Below, one piece after another: positions 8,015-15,445 of a stretch of DNA of 32,550 nt; position 1 is the stretch's first letter, and every line of letters begins with the position of its first letter. The notes under the pieces were generated by a model that was not told the DNA's origin, did no database searches, and saw only the letters and a list, made by a program, of their open reading frames with translations. The position numbers and the translations under genes were made by a program. Source of the stretch: Candidatus Hinthialibacteria bacterium OLB16 (lineage in GTDB: Bacteria; Hinthialibacterota; Hinthialibacteria; OLB16); NCBI GenBank assembly GCA_001567115.1, contig LMZT01000031.1, positions 1-32,550 of the forward strand, read 5' to 3'.

Positions 8015-8150
8015 GAATAATGAGGGGAAACCGAGAGAAAACAAATCTCATGACTAATGCTAACAGGCCCCATCCCCCCAAGCCTGGACCTGCCAGCAAG
8101 GTTCGCGTGAAGGGGTATGGGAAAAAAGAAGAGACCATGAAGAAAGAGGC

Positions 8151-8156
8151 TATAAT
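8151..8156 (+). promoter_or_regulatory. Candidate -10 element for the Fic gene
   Basis: A perfect TATAAT lies 52 bases before the Fic ATG. The matching -35 region at about 8128-8133 (GAAGAG) is poor, so a promoter is suggested but not well supported. An AAGGA-like ribosome site follows at about 8192-8196. Confidence 0.3.
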
Positions 8157-8207
8157 ACGGCCGCCTGGATATGAGAGATTGACTTCATCCTAAGGACCAA
8201 CCCCGCG

Positions 8208-8948
8208 ATGATCAACTTCGACAAGCTCAACACCCTCAAACAACAGCTGGATGAGCATCGTCCATTCCCTTCGGAAGTGGTGGCGAACCTTCATGAAGAT
8301 CTGGTCCTTCGCTGGACTTATCACTCCAATGCCATCGAGGGCAATACCCTGACTCTGAAAGAAACCAAGGTCGCACTGGAGGGGATAACTGTTGGCGGAA
8401 AGACACTGCGAGAGCATTTCGAGGCGATCAACCATCGTGACGCCATCGCTTATGTTGAGGCAATTGCGGAGAAGAAAGAACCCTTTTCTCTTCACATGAT
8501 CCGGACTCTCCATAGCCTGATTCTGAAGAACATCGACGATGAACATGCCGGAGTCTGGCGTCGTTTCAATGTCACTATCGCCGGGGCCGAGTACACTCCC
8601 TCCGATGCTTTGCATGTCCCCCAGCTCATGGAGGAATTTGCACACTGGCATGAAGATACTGGAAAAAGCCTCCATCCAGTGGAACTTGCGGTGCGGACAC
8701 ACACCGATTTTGTGAAGATCCACCCATTCACCGATGGCAATGGTCGCACAGCCCGGCTTTTGATGAATCTTGATCTGATGCGATCGGGTTTCCCAGCGGT
8801 GGTCCTCCCGGTGGAAAACCGTCTCGATTATTACGATTCCTTGGATGCAGCTCATGTCCATGGAGATTATTCCAGAATCCTCGACCTGATCGGCGGTTTG
8901 GCGGAGCAGGCATTTTCCAGTTACTTCAAGGCTTTGAAAATCAAGTGA
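8208..8948 (+). CDS. Fic-domain AMPylase, class II (self-inhibited)
   Basis: This is a 246-residue Fic protein. Fic enzymes usually transfer AMP from ATP to a hydroxyl side chain of a target protein. The active-site loop HPFTDGNGRTAR at residues 172-183 matches the HxFx(D/E)GNGRxxR consensus fully, so it is expected to be catalytically competent. SNAIEGN at residues 40-46 matches the (S/T)xxxE(G/N) inhibitory helix, with Glu44 as the inhibitory residue. Because this helix lies N-terminal to the Fic core, the protein is class II and carries its own brake. No separate FicA-type antitoxin gene is adjacent. There is no signal peptide or membrane segment. It is a single gene flanked by unrelated divergent and co-directional genes. 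The target is unknown. Confidence 0.9.
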   Translation: MINFDKLNTLKQQLDEHRPFPSEVVANLHEDLVLRWTYHSNAIEGNTLTLKETKVALEGITVGGKTLREHFEAINHRDAIAYVEAIAEKKEPFSLHMIRTLHSLILKNIDDEHAGVWRRFNVTIAGAEYTPSDALHVPQLMEEFAHWHEDTGKSLHPVELAVRTHTDFVKIHPFTDGNGRTARLLMNLDLMRSGFPAVVLPVENRLDYYDSLDAAHVHGDYSRILDLIGGLAEQAFSSYFKALKIK

Positions 8949-9031
8949 GTTGCCTTGCTATTCCCCATGGTTGAGGGGATGGATTGTGCTAAGATTCAAC
9001 GGTTTTGATTTTTCTAAAGGAGGCTGTGGAA

Positions 9032-10183
9032 ATGCAGGCGATCTTAATGCTGCTGTTAACCTTGAAAGTCGGCCCTGAGGCGCTTCCCTCCGCTCCGGTA
9101 CGATTCGTTGTGGATGGCCCGCTGGCCGCCTGCTCTGTTCTCGAGGTCCGATCACAGGATGGCAATCTGGTTGGATACGCCCAGAAAGATGGAAAGGAAT
9201 TTGTTTTCATTGCCCCTGCCCTGGAAGCCAGCCAGGAGGCCACTTACACACTGACTGAAGCGAAGGATTACCCGGTCCGGGTTCTGCTGTCCATGGCGGA
9301 CCATAAAATTGATGTCCGTGTCGATGGTGCGCTGTTCACTTCTTATAATTACCAGCCGGATCAACCCAAGCCTTATCTTTATCCGGTGATCATCGGGGAT
9401 GGACTCCATCTGACCCGGGCCTATCCGATGGAGAATGTGGAAACCGAAGGAGAAAAAGTTCGCGACCATGTTCACCACACCTCATGGTGGGTGGCGTATG
9501 GTGAGGTCAATGAGTCGAATTTCTGGATGGCGCAGGGGGATCATGGGCAGCAAAAACCACGCGAGATTCTTGAGGTCGTCTCCGGCCCGGTATTCGGAAA
9601 ATTCAGGGCGGTCAATGACTGGAACCGTCCGGATGGTGTGCGTGAAATCCAGGAAGAGCGTGAATACATTTTCTATGCTCAGGAATCCCCGGACCGGTTG
9701 ACGGATATGCGGGTTACTTTTTCCGCAGTCGATCATGATATTGTTTTTCATGATACCAAGGAGGGTGGCATCTGCTCGCTGCGCATGAACCCATTGATCG
9801 ATGAGGAGCATGGCAATGGGCGGATGGCCAACTCGGAGGGCAAAGCGACCGAAGCGGAATGCTGGGGGAAGCCGGCCAGCTGGTGTGATTACAGCGGCAG
9901 CCTGAACGGCCAGAATGTCGGAATTGCAGTGCTGGATCATCCAGCCAACCTGCGCCACCCCAGCCGCTGGCATATTCGTGCCTATGGCCTGTACACCGCC
10001 AACCCATTTGGCCTCAAAGCCTTTGGCGAACAGGAAAGTGGAGATTACAGCCTTCCCAAGGGGCAGGATTTGACCTTCAATTACCGTGTCCTGATGCACC
10101 TGGGGAACACGGAAGAAGCCCGGATCGGCAGCCAGTACAGTGCTTATGCCACCCCCCCTTCCGCGGCAGTCAAAGTGAAATAA
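9032..10183 (+). CDS. DUF6807 (PmoA-like) family protein, probably exported
   Basis: This 383-residue protein belongs to the family annotated as PmoA or DUF6807. The name is misleading: these proteins occur with carbohydrate-utilisation genes rather than methane oxidation. The start is the ATG at 9032, which has an ideal AAAGGAGG site 7 bases upstream; the ATG at 9005 has none. A short hydrophobic N-terminus (MQAILMLLLTL) may be a signal peptide, though it lacks the usual positive charge. Family hallmarks are DHVHHTSWWVAYGEVN at about 145-160, a GGICSLRMNP stretch near 255, and GIAVLDHPANLRHPSRWH near 310-330 followed by YGLYTANPF. The next gene, 76 bases downstream, encodes a Tat-exported oxidoreductase. 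The pair probably acts on a shared glycoside or keto-sugar substrate. Confidence 0.8.
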   Translation: MQAILMLLLTLKVGPEALPSAPVRFVVDGPLAACSVLEVRSQDGNLVGYAQKDGKEFVFIAPALEASQEATYTLTEAKDYPVRVLLSMADHKIDVRVDGALFTSYNYQPDQPKPYLYPVIIGDGLHLTRAYPMENVETEGEKVRDHVHHTSWWVAYGEVNESNFWMAQGDHGQQKPREILEVVSGPVFGKFRAVNDWNRPDGVREIQEEREYIFYAQESPDRLTDMRVTFSAVDHDIVFHDTKEGGICSLRMNPLIDEEHGNGRMANSEGKATEAECWGKPASWCDYSGSLNGQNVGIAVLDHPANLRHPSRWHIRAYGLYTANPFGLKAFGEQESGDYSLPKGQDLTFNYRVLMHLGNTEEARIGSQYSAYATPPSAAVKVK

Positions 10184-10259
10184 CCGCACAGAATGGATAG
10201 ACAGATATTTCCCAGCAATCAGCGAGATTGCCGAGTGCAACAATGGAGGAGGAAATGGA

Positions 10260-11603
10260 ATGTCGGGCAATGGTAAAAAATCAAGGCGCAGCTTCTTGAA
10301 GACCGCTATTCAAGCGGGGATGGCGCCGATGGTTGTTTCCGCCGCAACTCTGGGGCGTGGGGGTGCGGTTGCTGCCAACAACCGGATCGGAATTGGCTTT
10401 ATCGCTTTCGGGGACCGTGTCAATGGTGGACTGTTCGGAGATTTCAAGCAGCATGATGTCTGCGAATTCATTGCAGCTGCCGATGTGGATGCAGCCCACC
10501 GTTATAACTTCGTCAAGAAAATGGAAAAGCCGGTTCCGACTTATAATGATTACCGTGACCTGCTCGACCGGCGGGATATCGATGCAGTCGTGATCGCCAC
10601 CCCGGACCACTGGCATGCAACTGCATTGATCCACTCGGCCCAGGCCGGGAAGGATATCTATTGCGAGAAACCATTGACTCTCACCATCGAGGAGGGGAAA
10701 TCCTGTGTGAATGCAGTCCGGAATGCTGGAGTTGTGTTCCAGACCGGCAGCCAGCAGCGTTCGGATGAGCGCTTCAGGAAGGCCTGTGAACTGGTCCGCA
10801 ATGGATATATCGGCAAGCTGGTCCAGGTGGACACCTACATCGGCGGCGCTCCCACAGGAGGAACCGATCCGGATACCGATCCACCTCCCGGGCTGGATTG
10901 GGACCGCTGGCTGGGCCAGGCACCGGTCGTGCCCTTCCGCAAAACCCGTTGCCATTATGAATTCCGCTGGTGGTATGCCTACTCGGGCGGCAAGATGACC
11001 GACTGGGGAGCACACCATAACGATATAGCCCTGTGGGGAAATGGTTTCGAGAGATCCGGCCCGATCAGTGTTGAAGGAACAGCCGAATTTCCCCCTCCGG
11101 GCGGATATGATACCGCCATCAAATTCGACATCCGCTATGAATTCAAGGATTCGGCTCCTGTTATCTGCCACAGCGAAGGCCGCAATGGCATTCTGTTCAC
11201 CGGCACCGATGGAGAGGTATTTGTTTCCCGCAGTGAGATCGAAACCAAACCGGCAGAACTGGCGCATCTCGAGTTCAAACCAACCGATACACGCCTCTAC
11301 AAGAGTGACAACCATCAGTTGAATTTCCTCGAGTGCATCAAATCCCGCAAGGATCCGATCTGCGATATCGAGATCGGGCACCGATCGGTCACCATGTGCC
11401 ACCTGGGGAACATGGCGATCCGACTGGGACGCAAGCTGCAGTGGGATCCGGACAAGGAGACCATTGTCGGCGATGAAGAAGCCCTTGCCTGGATGACCCG
11501 CCCGCAGAGGAAAGGCTATGAAGTCCCGGTCGTCAAGGCTCGCAAGGCTCCATCGAAGAAACCCGCTGTTCACAGCCGCCGTTCGTTCATGTCCCGCGGC
11601 TGA
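10260..11603 (+). CDS. Tat-exported Gfo/Idh/MocA-family oxidoreductase
   Basis: This is a 447-residue NAD(P)-dependent sugar oxidoreductase of the Gfo/Idh/MocA family. A twin-arginine signal (SRRSFLKTA, residues 8-16) followed by a hydrophobic stretch to about residue 40 predicts folded export with a bound cofactor. The catalytic-type CEKPLTLT is at 135-142, and WGAHHNDIALWG is typical of the bacterial exported subgroup. The usual dinucleotide loop GxxGxGxRG reads GFIAFGDRVNG here (46-56): two glycines are replaced, by Ala49 and Val54. A GGAGGAGG site lies 7 bases before the ATG. The gene follows the DUF6807 gene in the same direction. A strong hairpin follows the stop. The substrate is not predictable; exported relatives tend to oxidise sugars or cyclitols. 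Confidence 0.9.
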   Translation: MSGNGKKSRRSFLKTAIQAGMAPMVVSAATLGRGGAVAANNRIGIGFIAFGDRVNGGLFGDFKQHDVCEFIAAADVDAAHRYNFVKKMEKPVPTYNDYRDLLDRRDIDAVVIATPDHWHATALIHSAQAGKDIYCEKPLTLTIEEGKSCVNAVRNAGVVFQTGSQQRSDERFRKACELVRNGYIGKLVQVDTYIGGAPTGGTDPDTDPPPGLDWDRWLGQAPVVPFRKTRCHYEFRWWYAYSGGKMTDWGAHHNDIALWGNGFERSGPISVEGTAEFPPPGGYDTAIKFDIRYEFKDSAPVICHSEGRNGILFTGTDGEVFVSRSEIETKPAELAHLEFKPTDTRLYKSDNHQLNFLECIKSRKDPICDIEIGHRSVTMCHLGNMAIRLGRKLQWDPDKETIVGDEEALAWMTRPQRKGYEVPVVKARKAPSKKPAVHSRRSFMSRG

Positions 11604-11612
11604 GAAATATCC

Positions 11613-11644
11613 GAAGGGGGTGGTTTGTCCAGGCCACCCCCTTC
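11613..11644 (+). terminator. Hairpin after the oxidoreductase gene
   Basis: GAAGGGGGTGG (11613-11623) pairs perfectly with CCACCCCCTTC (11634-11644), leaving a 10-base loop. It starts 9 bases after the stop. The downstream tract is CTTCC rather than a T run, so it may be a weak or Rho-assisted terminator. It separates the oxidoreductase from aroA, whose ATG lies 24 bases further on. Confidence 0.5.
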
Positions 11645-11668
11645 CTTCCATGCTGAAGGAACCTTCCC

Positions 11669-12976
11669 ATGCCTGATTTTCCATCGCTATACCGCCTGCA
11701 TCCCAACTGCCCTCCCGATTCGATGGATGTGCGCATTCCTGGATCGAAGAGCTATACCAACCGCGCCCTGCTGCTGGCTGCTCTTGCAAAGGGTGAGAGT
11801 GTGCTTCGTAATGCCCTGTTTTCGGATGACACCCATTGGATGATCGAGGCCCTGACTGAACTGGGTGTTGAGATCCAGGCAGATAAGGCTGCCCGCACCC
11901 TCACCATCCGCTCGCAGGGAAAGCCCACACGGCTCCCTTCACAACCTCTCTATTGCGGCAATGCTGGCACTGCGATCCGTTTTCTGACTCCATTCTGTGC
12001 CTTGGGGGAGGGAGAGGTCATTCTGACTGGAAATGCCCGGATGCAGGAGCGCCCGATCCATGACCTGCTCGAGGGGATGCGTGGACTGGGAGTGGAGGTA
12101 GAAGACATTCATGGAACCGGCTGCCCTCCGATCCGGATTCGGGGAGGAGGAATGCGAGGTGGAAAATGCCGGATCGATGGGACCCGCAGCAGCCAATATT
12201 TCTCCGCCCTCCTGCTGTCGGCAGCCCGCATGAAAGAGGGGCTTGAGATTGAAATCGAGGGAGATCTGGTTTCGAAGCCTTACATCGATATGACTCTTGC
12301 CATTCTGCGCCGTTTCGGCATCGAATCGGTGAATCAGAATTACCAGCGCCTGTCCGTTCCGGCCGGCCAGGAGCCTCAGGCCGCAGCGGTGATGATCGAG
12401 GGAGATGCTTCAGCTGCCACCTATTTCCTGGCGCTGGCTGCCATTGGCAGGACCACAGTTCGGGTTCATCCGCTCCCGGAAGATACCTGCCAGGGGGATG
12501 CGGAGTTCGCCCGGATTCTGTCCCGGATGGGGTGCCGACAGCAACACAAAGGTGAATTCATTGAAGTTCGCGGGGGGGAATTGCATGGGATCGAAGCGGA
12601 TCTCAATGCCATGAGCGATACCGCCCAGACCCTTGCGGCGGTGGCTTTGTTTGCCGAAGGCTCTACCACAATTCGCAACATTGCCAATGCACGCATCAAG
12701 GAAACCGATCGAATTGCCGCCATCGCCCGGGAGATCACCCGTCTGGGGGGAACTGTCGAGGAATATCCCGATGGCCTGACCATCCACCCGGCTTCGGCCT
12801 ACCATGCGGCCGATATCGAAACCTATGACGACCACCGTATGGCGATGAGCTTCGCTGTCACAGCTCTTCGAATTCCGGGGATCGGAATCTTGAATCCGGG
12901 CTGTGTCACAAAGACTTTTCCGGAGTTTTTCGAGGTTATTGCTCCCTGGATTCGCTGCGAAGCGAAAGACGCCTGA
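11669..12976 (+). CDS. aroA: 3-phosphoshikimate 1-carboxyvinyltransferase (EPSP synthase)
   Basis: The enzyme joins phosphoenolpyruvate to shikimate-3-phosphate in the sixth step of the shikimate pathway, in the cytoplasm. At 435 residues it has the normal length. Conserved motifs in order: PGSKSYTNR (24-32), GNAGTAIRF (97-105), RMQERPI near 125, DASAATYFL near 245, MSDTAQTLA near 312, RIKETDRI near 343, YDDHRMAMSFA near 388 and VTKTFPEFFE near 415. At the position of the E. coli Pro101 this enzyme has Phe105, as many non-class-I enzymes do; I infer nothing about inhibitor sensitivity from that alone. A GAAGGA site lies 8 bases before the ATG. The last 41 bases overlap the cupin gene on the opposite strand. 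Confidence 0.97.
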   Translation: MPDFPSLYRLHPNCPPDSMDVRIPGSKSYTNRALLLAALAKGESVLRNALFSDDTHWMIEALTELGVEIQADKAARTLTIRSQGKPTRLPSQPLYCGNAGTAIRFLTPFCALGEGEVILTGNARMQERPIHDLLEGMRGLGVEVEDIHGTGCPPIRIRGGGMRGGKCRIDGTRSSQYFSALLLSAARMKEGLEIEIEGDLVSKPYIDMTLAILRRFGIESVNQNYQRLSVPAGQEPQAAAVMIEGDASAATYFLALAAIGRTTVRVHPLPEDTCQGDAEFARILSRMGCRQQHKGEFIEVRGGELHGIEADLNAMSDTAQTLAAVALFAEGSTTIRNIANARIKETDRIAAIAREITRLGGTVEEYPDGLTIHPASAYHAADIETYDDHRMAMSFAVTALRIPGIGILNPGCVTKTFPEFFEVIAPWIRCEAKDA

Positions 12977-13469
12977 TCAGCTCTTCTTCGGCAGGATAAG
13001 CCTGGGCCAGGCTGTCGATATCCGCATTCTCATAATCCTCATATTCGAAACCGGGAGCCATGGTCGTCCCCATCAAGGCCCATGCTCCCCCCTCATCCAG
13101 GCAGGCGCCAAACCACACCCCCCGGGGAACAACAAACTGGGGATGCTCCCCTTCGAGGAAGCGGCTTCCCAGCCGGACCCTTTCAGATGCCCCTCCGGGA
13201 TGAAGGAGCAGCATCACCACCGGGTCGCCCGCATAGAAATGGAAAATCTCGTCGGTCCTCAGACGGTGCAGTGCTGAGCAGGAATGCGCATCCAGCAGGT
13301 AATAGATTGCGGTGCCGAGGGAGCGTGCCGAAGGGTAGCGCCCGGGGAGGGATGATTTGGGAAGGCTTTCTCCGGAACGGTAAGTTTCTCGAAAAAAACC
13401 GCCCTCCTCAGGATGCCGGATCAGGCCAAGCGCCTCGATGATCTTTGAGATGTTTTCCATGGGCAGCAT
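12936..13469 (-). CDS. DUF985-family cupin
   Basis: This 177-residue protein belongs to the DUF985 cupin family, related to yeast YML079W. These are small double-stranded beta-helix proteins whose substrate is not established. The family pattern is clear: LIRHPEEGGFFRETYRS near the N-terminus, AIYYLLDAHSCSALHRLRTD at about 54-73, IFHFYAGDPVVMLLLHPGG just after, then HPQFVVPRGVWFGACL near 110-125 and TMAPGFEYEDYE near 137. The start may be the ATG at 13469 or that at 13460; the GGGGGA upstream is better spaced for 13460. The gene is convergent with aroA, and the two coding regions overlap by 41 bases at their 3' ends. No signal peptide is present. Confidence 0.88.
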   Translation of the reverse strand: MLPMENISKIIEALGLIRHPEEGGFFRETYRSGESLPKSSLPGRYPSARSLGTAIYYLLDAHSCSALHRLRTDEIFHFYAGDPVVMLLLHPGGASERVRLGSRFLEGEHPQFVVPRGVWFGACLDEGGAWALMGTTMAPGFEYEDYENADIDSLAQAYPAEEELIRRLSLRSESREQ

Positions 13470-13488
13470 GATCCCCCAATAAATGGAA

Positions 13489-13518
13489 GAAGGCCTGAAT
13501 CGATCGACTCAGGCCTTC
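13489..13518 (-). terminator. Perfect hairpin downstream of the small secreted protein gene
   Basis: GAAGGCCTGA (13489-13498) pairs perfectly with TCAGGCCTTC (13509-13518) across a 10-base loop. Read on the - strand it follows the stop at 13553 by about 34 bases, and a T-containing stretch (CCATTTATT) comes after it. It probably ends the 13553-14131 transcript before the cupin gene. Confidence 0.5.
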
Positions 13519-13552
13519 GTGGAATGCGTTGTGGATTCTCTATGCTGCCGGG

Positions 13553-14131
13553 TTACTTTTCGTCGGTGAAGATAATGTCCTGCAGCAGAATCTGAATTCC
13601 GACCATCTTGTTCTTCAGTCCCTTGTTTTTTGGAACCGGAGATTTCTGATCGCTGTCATCCAGTGTCCCGGTATTGGCCAGTTTCAGACCTTCACTTTTT
13701 TCGAAGATCGAGTAGTAAGCCGGACGCGCTTTGAGCTCAAGGCTTGTGGCTGGCAGGCCTTCGATGCCCGGGGCTTCCTGCTGCCGCTCAATCAATGGAG
13801 CAGGTGTGGCAGCAGCAACCTGGCCATCACTGGATGCCTGGTTCTTTGGCTTGCGGCCGATAATGTGGCTGAGAAACTTGACCGGGGTTTCCACGACTGT
13901 CTGAACTGAGTTGACAGCAAACCCTCCGATCCGGCCCAGAAGGCCGGGTTCGTCAGAGCTGGACTCATTCATCAATTCGAGTCGGTCTGTTGCGAACTCC
14001 ACTCCCTCAAACTCGGTTGCAGTGATACTCAGCTTGTCACTGGGAGGATAGAAAGAATCTTCCCAGTCTTGAGCCAGTACCGGACCGGTGATCAACACGA
14101 AGAGAGCGAGGACACTGATAATCTGTTTCAT
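13553..14131 (-). CDS. Small secreted protein of unknown function, 192 aa
   Basis: I do not recognise this protein. A clear Sec signal peptide (MKQIISVLALFVLITGPVLA) ends near residue 20. The mature chain is polar, with an acidic first half (DWEDSFYPP, ELMNESSSDEP), a possible amphipathic helix around 65-90 (GGFAVNSVQTVVETPVKFL) and a low-complexity Ala/Pro/Gln region near 100-115. No Cys and no known catalytic motif are seen. It has a ribosome site, AGGGAG, about 10 bases before the ATG, placed directly after a large hairpin (14150-14182). The gene lies 125 bases downstream of the transketolase gene on the same strand and is followed by its own hairpin. Confidence 0.7.
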   Translation of the reverse strand: MKQIISVLALFVLITGPVLAQDWEDSFYPPSDKLSITATEFEGVEFATDRLELMNESSSDEPGLLGRIGGFAVNSVQTVVETPVKFLSHIIGRKPKNQASSDGQVAAATPAPLIERQQEAPGIEGLPATSLELKARPAYYSIFEKSEGLKLANTGTLDDSDQKSPVPKNKGLKNKMVGIQILLQDIIFTDEK

Positions 14132-14149
14132 ACCCGCTTCACTCCCTAC

Positions 14150-14182
14150 TATCCTCTATCGGCTTGAGCGAGCCAGAGGATA
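14150..14182 (-). promoter_or_regulatory. Two-part hairpin next to the ribosome site of the secreted protein gene
   Basis: TATCCTCT (14150-14157) pairs with AGAGGATA (14175-14182). Inside it, GGCT (14161-14164) pairs with AGCC (14171-14174) around a 6-base loop; a 3-base bulge separates the two stems. On the - strand it lies after the transketolase stop and directly before the AGGGAG ribosome site of the next gene. It has no T tract, so it looks more like a 5' UTR element or processing site than a simple terminator. Confidence 0.45.
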
Positions 14183-14240
14183 AGTATTCGAATTCCCAAG
14201 TGGCACTATCCCTCATTTGATTCAGTCTGTCAAGAAGGGA

Positions 14241-15185
14241 TTATCGGCCAAATGAATCAAGCCTTGACAAACTCTTTGATCCTGCGGGCAATTCCCGGGC
14301 CATCGAGTTCATATTTGGCATAGAGGGCCTCAGGACTGCCGGATTCGCCAAATTTATCAAGAAGCCCCCACCGTTTGACCAGGGTCGGGCATTTCTCTGC
14401 CAGCACCTCGCAGACCGCGCTTCCCATTCCGCCGATGACATTATGATCCTCGACTGTAAAGACCTTTTTCGTTTCCCTGGCACACTGAACCACCAGATCC
14501 TCATCGATCGGTTGATGCTGGACAGGTTGACCACGCGAACATCGATGCCTTCAGCGGCGAGTTGTTCGGCTGCCTGGAGGGCACCCGGGACTGTCCCCCC
14601 CGAGGCAAAGCAGGTGACATCTTTGCCATTCCTCAAAATCACACTCCGGCCGAGTTTGAACTGGTACCCAGCCGGGCTGACATCCGGAAGGTTCTGGCGT
14701 GTCAGGCGGATATAAGCCGGGCCTTCATATTCATTGGCAAGGAACTGGATCATCTGCCTGGTTTCGAGCTCATCGGCCGGCTGCAGGACTATCATATTGG
14801 GCAGGCCGCGCATCAGGCCGACATCTTCCAGGCCCATCTGGCTGTTGCCATCCTCCCCGATGCCGATCCCGGCATGGGTTCCAACCACACGAACCCCGGC
14901 TTTCGAGTAGGCGATGGACATGCGGATCATGTCATAACGGCCGGTTATGAAGCAGGCAAAACTGCAGATAAAAGGAATTTTGCCAGATAGCGCCATGCCT
15001 GCGGCCGCACCAATCATGTTGGCTTCCTGTATCCCCATTTCGAAAAACCGGTCCGGGAATTTTTTTGCAAAAAGGCTGGACATTGTGGATTTTGAGAGGT
15101 CCGCATCGAAGGCGACCACCCTGGAATTTGTTGCTCCGACCTCGGCCAGTGCTTCACCAAAGGCCAGTCGAGTTGCTTTTGCCAT
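14241..15185 (-). CDS. Transketolase C-terminal subunit, main part (frameshifted)
   Basis: This is the C-terminal subunit of a two-subunit (split) transketolase, which moves two-carbon units between sugar phosphates with thiamine diphosphate. The ATG at 15185 is chosen because AAGGAG lies 7 bases upstream; the longer frame to 15287 has no such support. Seen motifs: FDADLSKSTMSSLFA near the start, FEMGIQEANMIGAAAGMAL around 50-68 with the thiamine-activating Glu, and EDGNSQMGLEDVGLMRGLP near 112-130. Sense coding continues to VRVVNLSSI at about 14514. One base is then missing, and the frame runs on to 14241 as unrelated residues. The N-terminal subunit that normally precedes it is absent. A small hairpin (15203-15218) lies upstream of the ribosome site. 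Confidence 0.88.
   Translation of the reverse strand: MAKATRLAFGEALAEVGATNSRVVAFDADLSKSTMSSLFAKKFPDRFFEMGIQEANMIGAAAGMALSGKIPFICSFACFITGRYDMIRMSIAYSKAGVRVVGTHAGIGIGEDGNSQMGLEDVGLMRGLPNMIVLQPADELETRQMIQFLANEYEGPAYIRLTRQNLPDVSPAGYQFKLGRSVILRNGKDVTCFASGGTVPGALQAAEQLAAEGIDVRVVNLSSINRSMRIWWFSVPGKRKRSLQSRIIMSSAEWEARSARCWQRNARPWSNGGGFLINLANPAVLRPSMPNMNSMARELPAGSKSLSRLDSFGR
14257..14511 (-). CDS. Transketolase C-terminal subunit, last 84 residues (after frameshift)
   Basis: This frame holds the true end of the transketolase subunit: PIDEDLV, then KKVFTVEDHNVIGGMGSAV, a strongly conserved segment of the transketolase C-terminal domain, and a final helix ending IKEFVKA. It continues from LSSI in the other frame if one base is restored between ATCAA and CCGATC. 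The restored product would be about 309 residues, the usual size for this subunit. The fragment has no ribosome site of its own and is unlikely to be made alone. Confidence 0.8.
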   Translation of the reverse strand, partial: PIDEDLVVQCARETKKVFTVEDHNVIGGMGSAVCEVLAEKCPTLVKRWGLLDKFGESGSPEALYAKYELDGPGIARRIKEFVKA

Positions 15186-15445
15186 GTTTTTCTCCTTTAT
15201 ATACGGGTGCAAACCCGTCGTTGTTCCTGTCAGTAAAGATGTTGAAGCGCCTCGCCAGAGCCTGATCAGACAATTCCGGAGCATCAACCCTCAAAGGAGA
15301 GAATAATAACTGTTTTCCTCTTCGGGTTGAAGGTTCACCCGGAGTTCATCTGCGGGCCTTGCCTCTCCGGTTCTTTTCCGCTGAAGTGTTTGCTGGTAAC
15401 CTTGGAAGCTGATTCTGTAGAAAGGGATAACCCGGTTCACTCTTT

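Noticed and set aside
10281-11789. A 502-codon open frame on the - strand
   Set aside because: It lies antisense to the oxidoreductase gene, which has a Tat signal, family motifs and a ribosome site. The antisense translation resembles no family and reflects codon bias of the sense strand.
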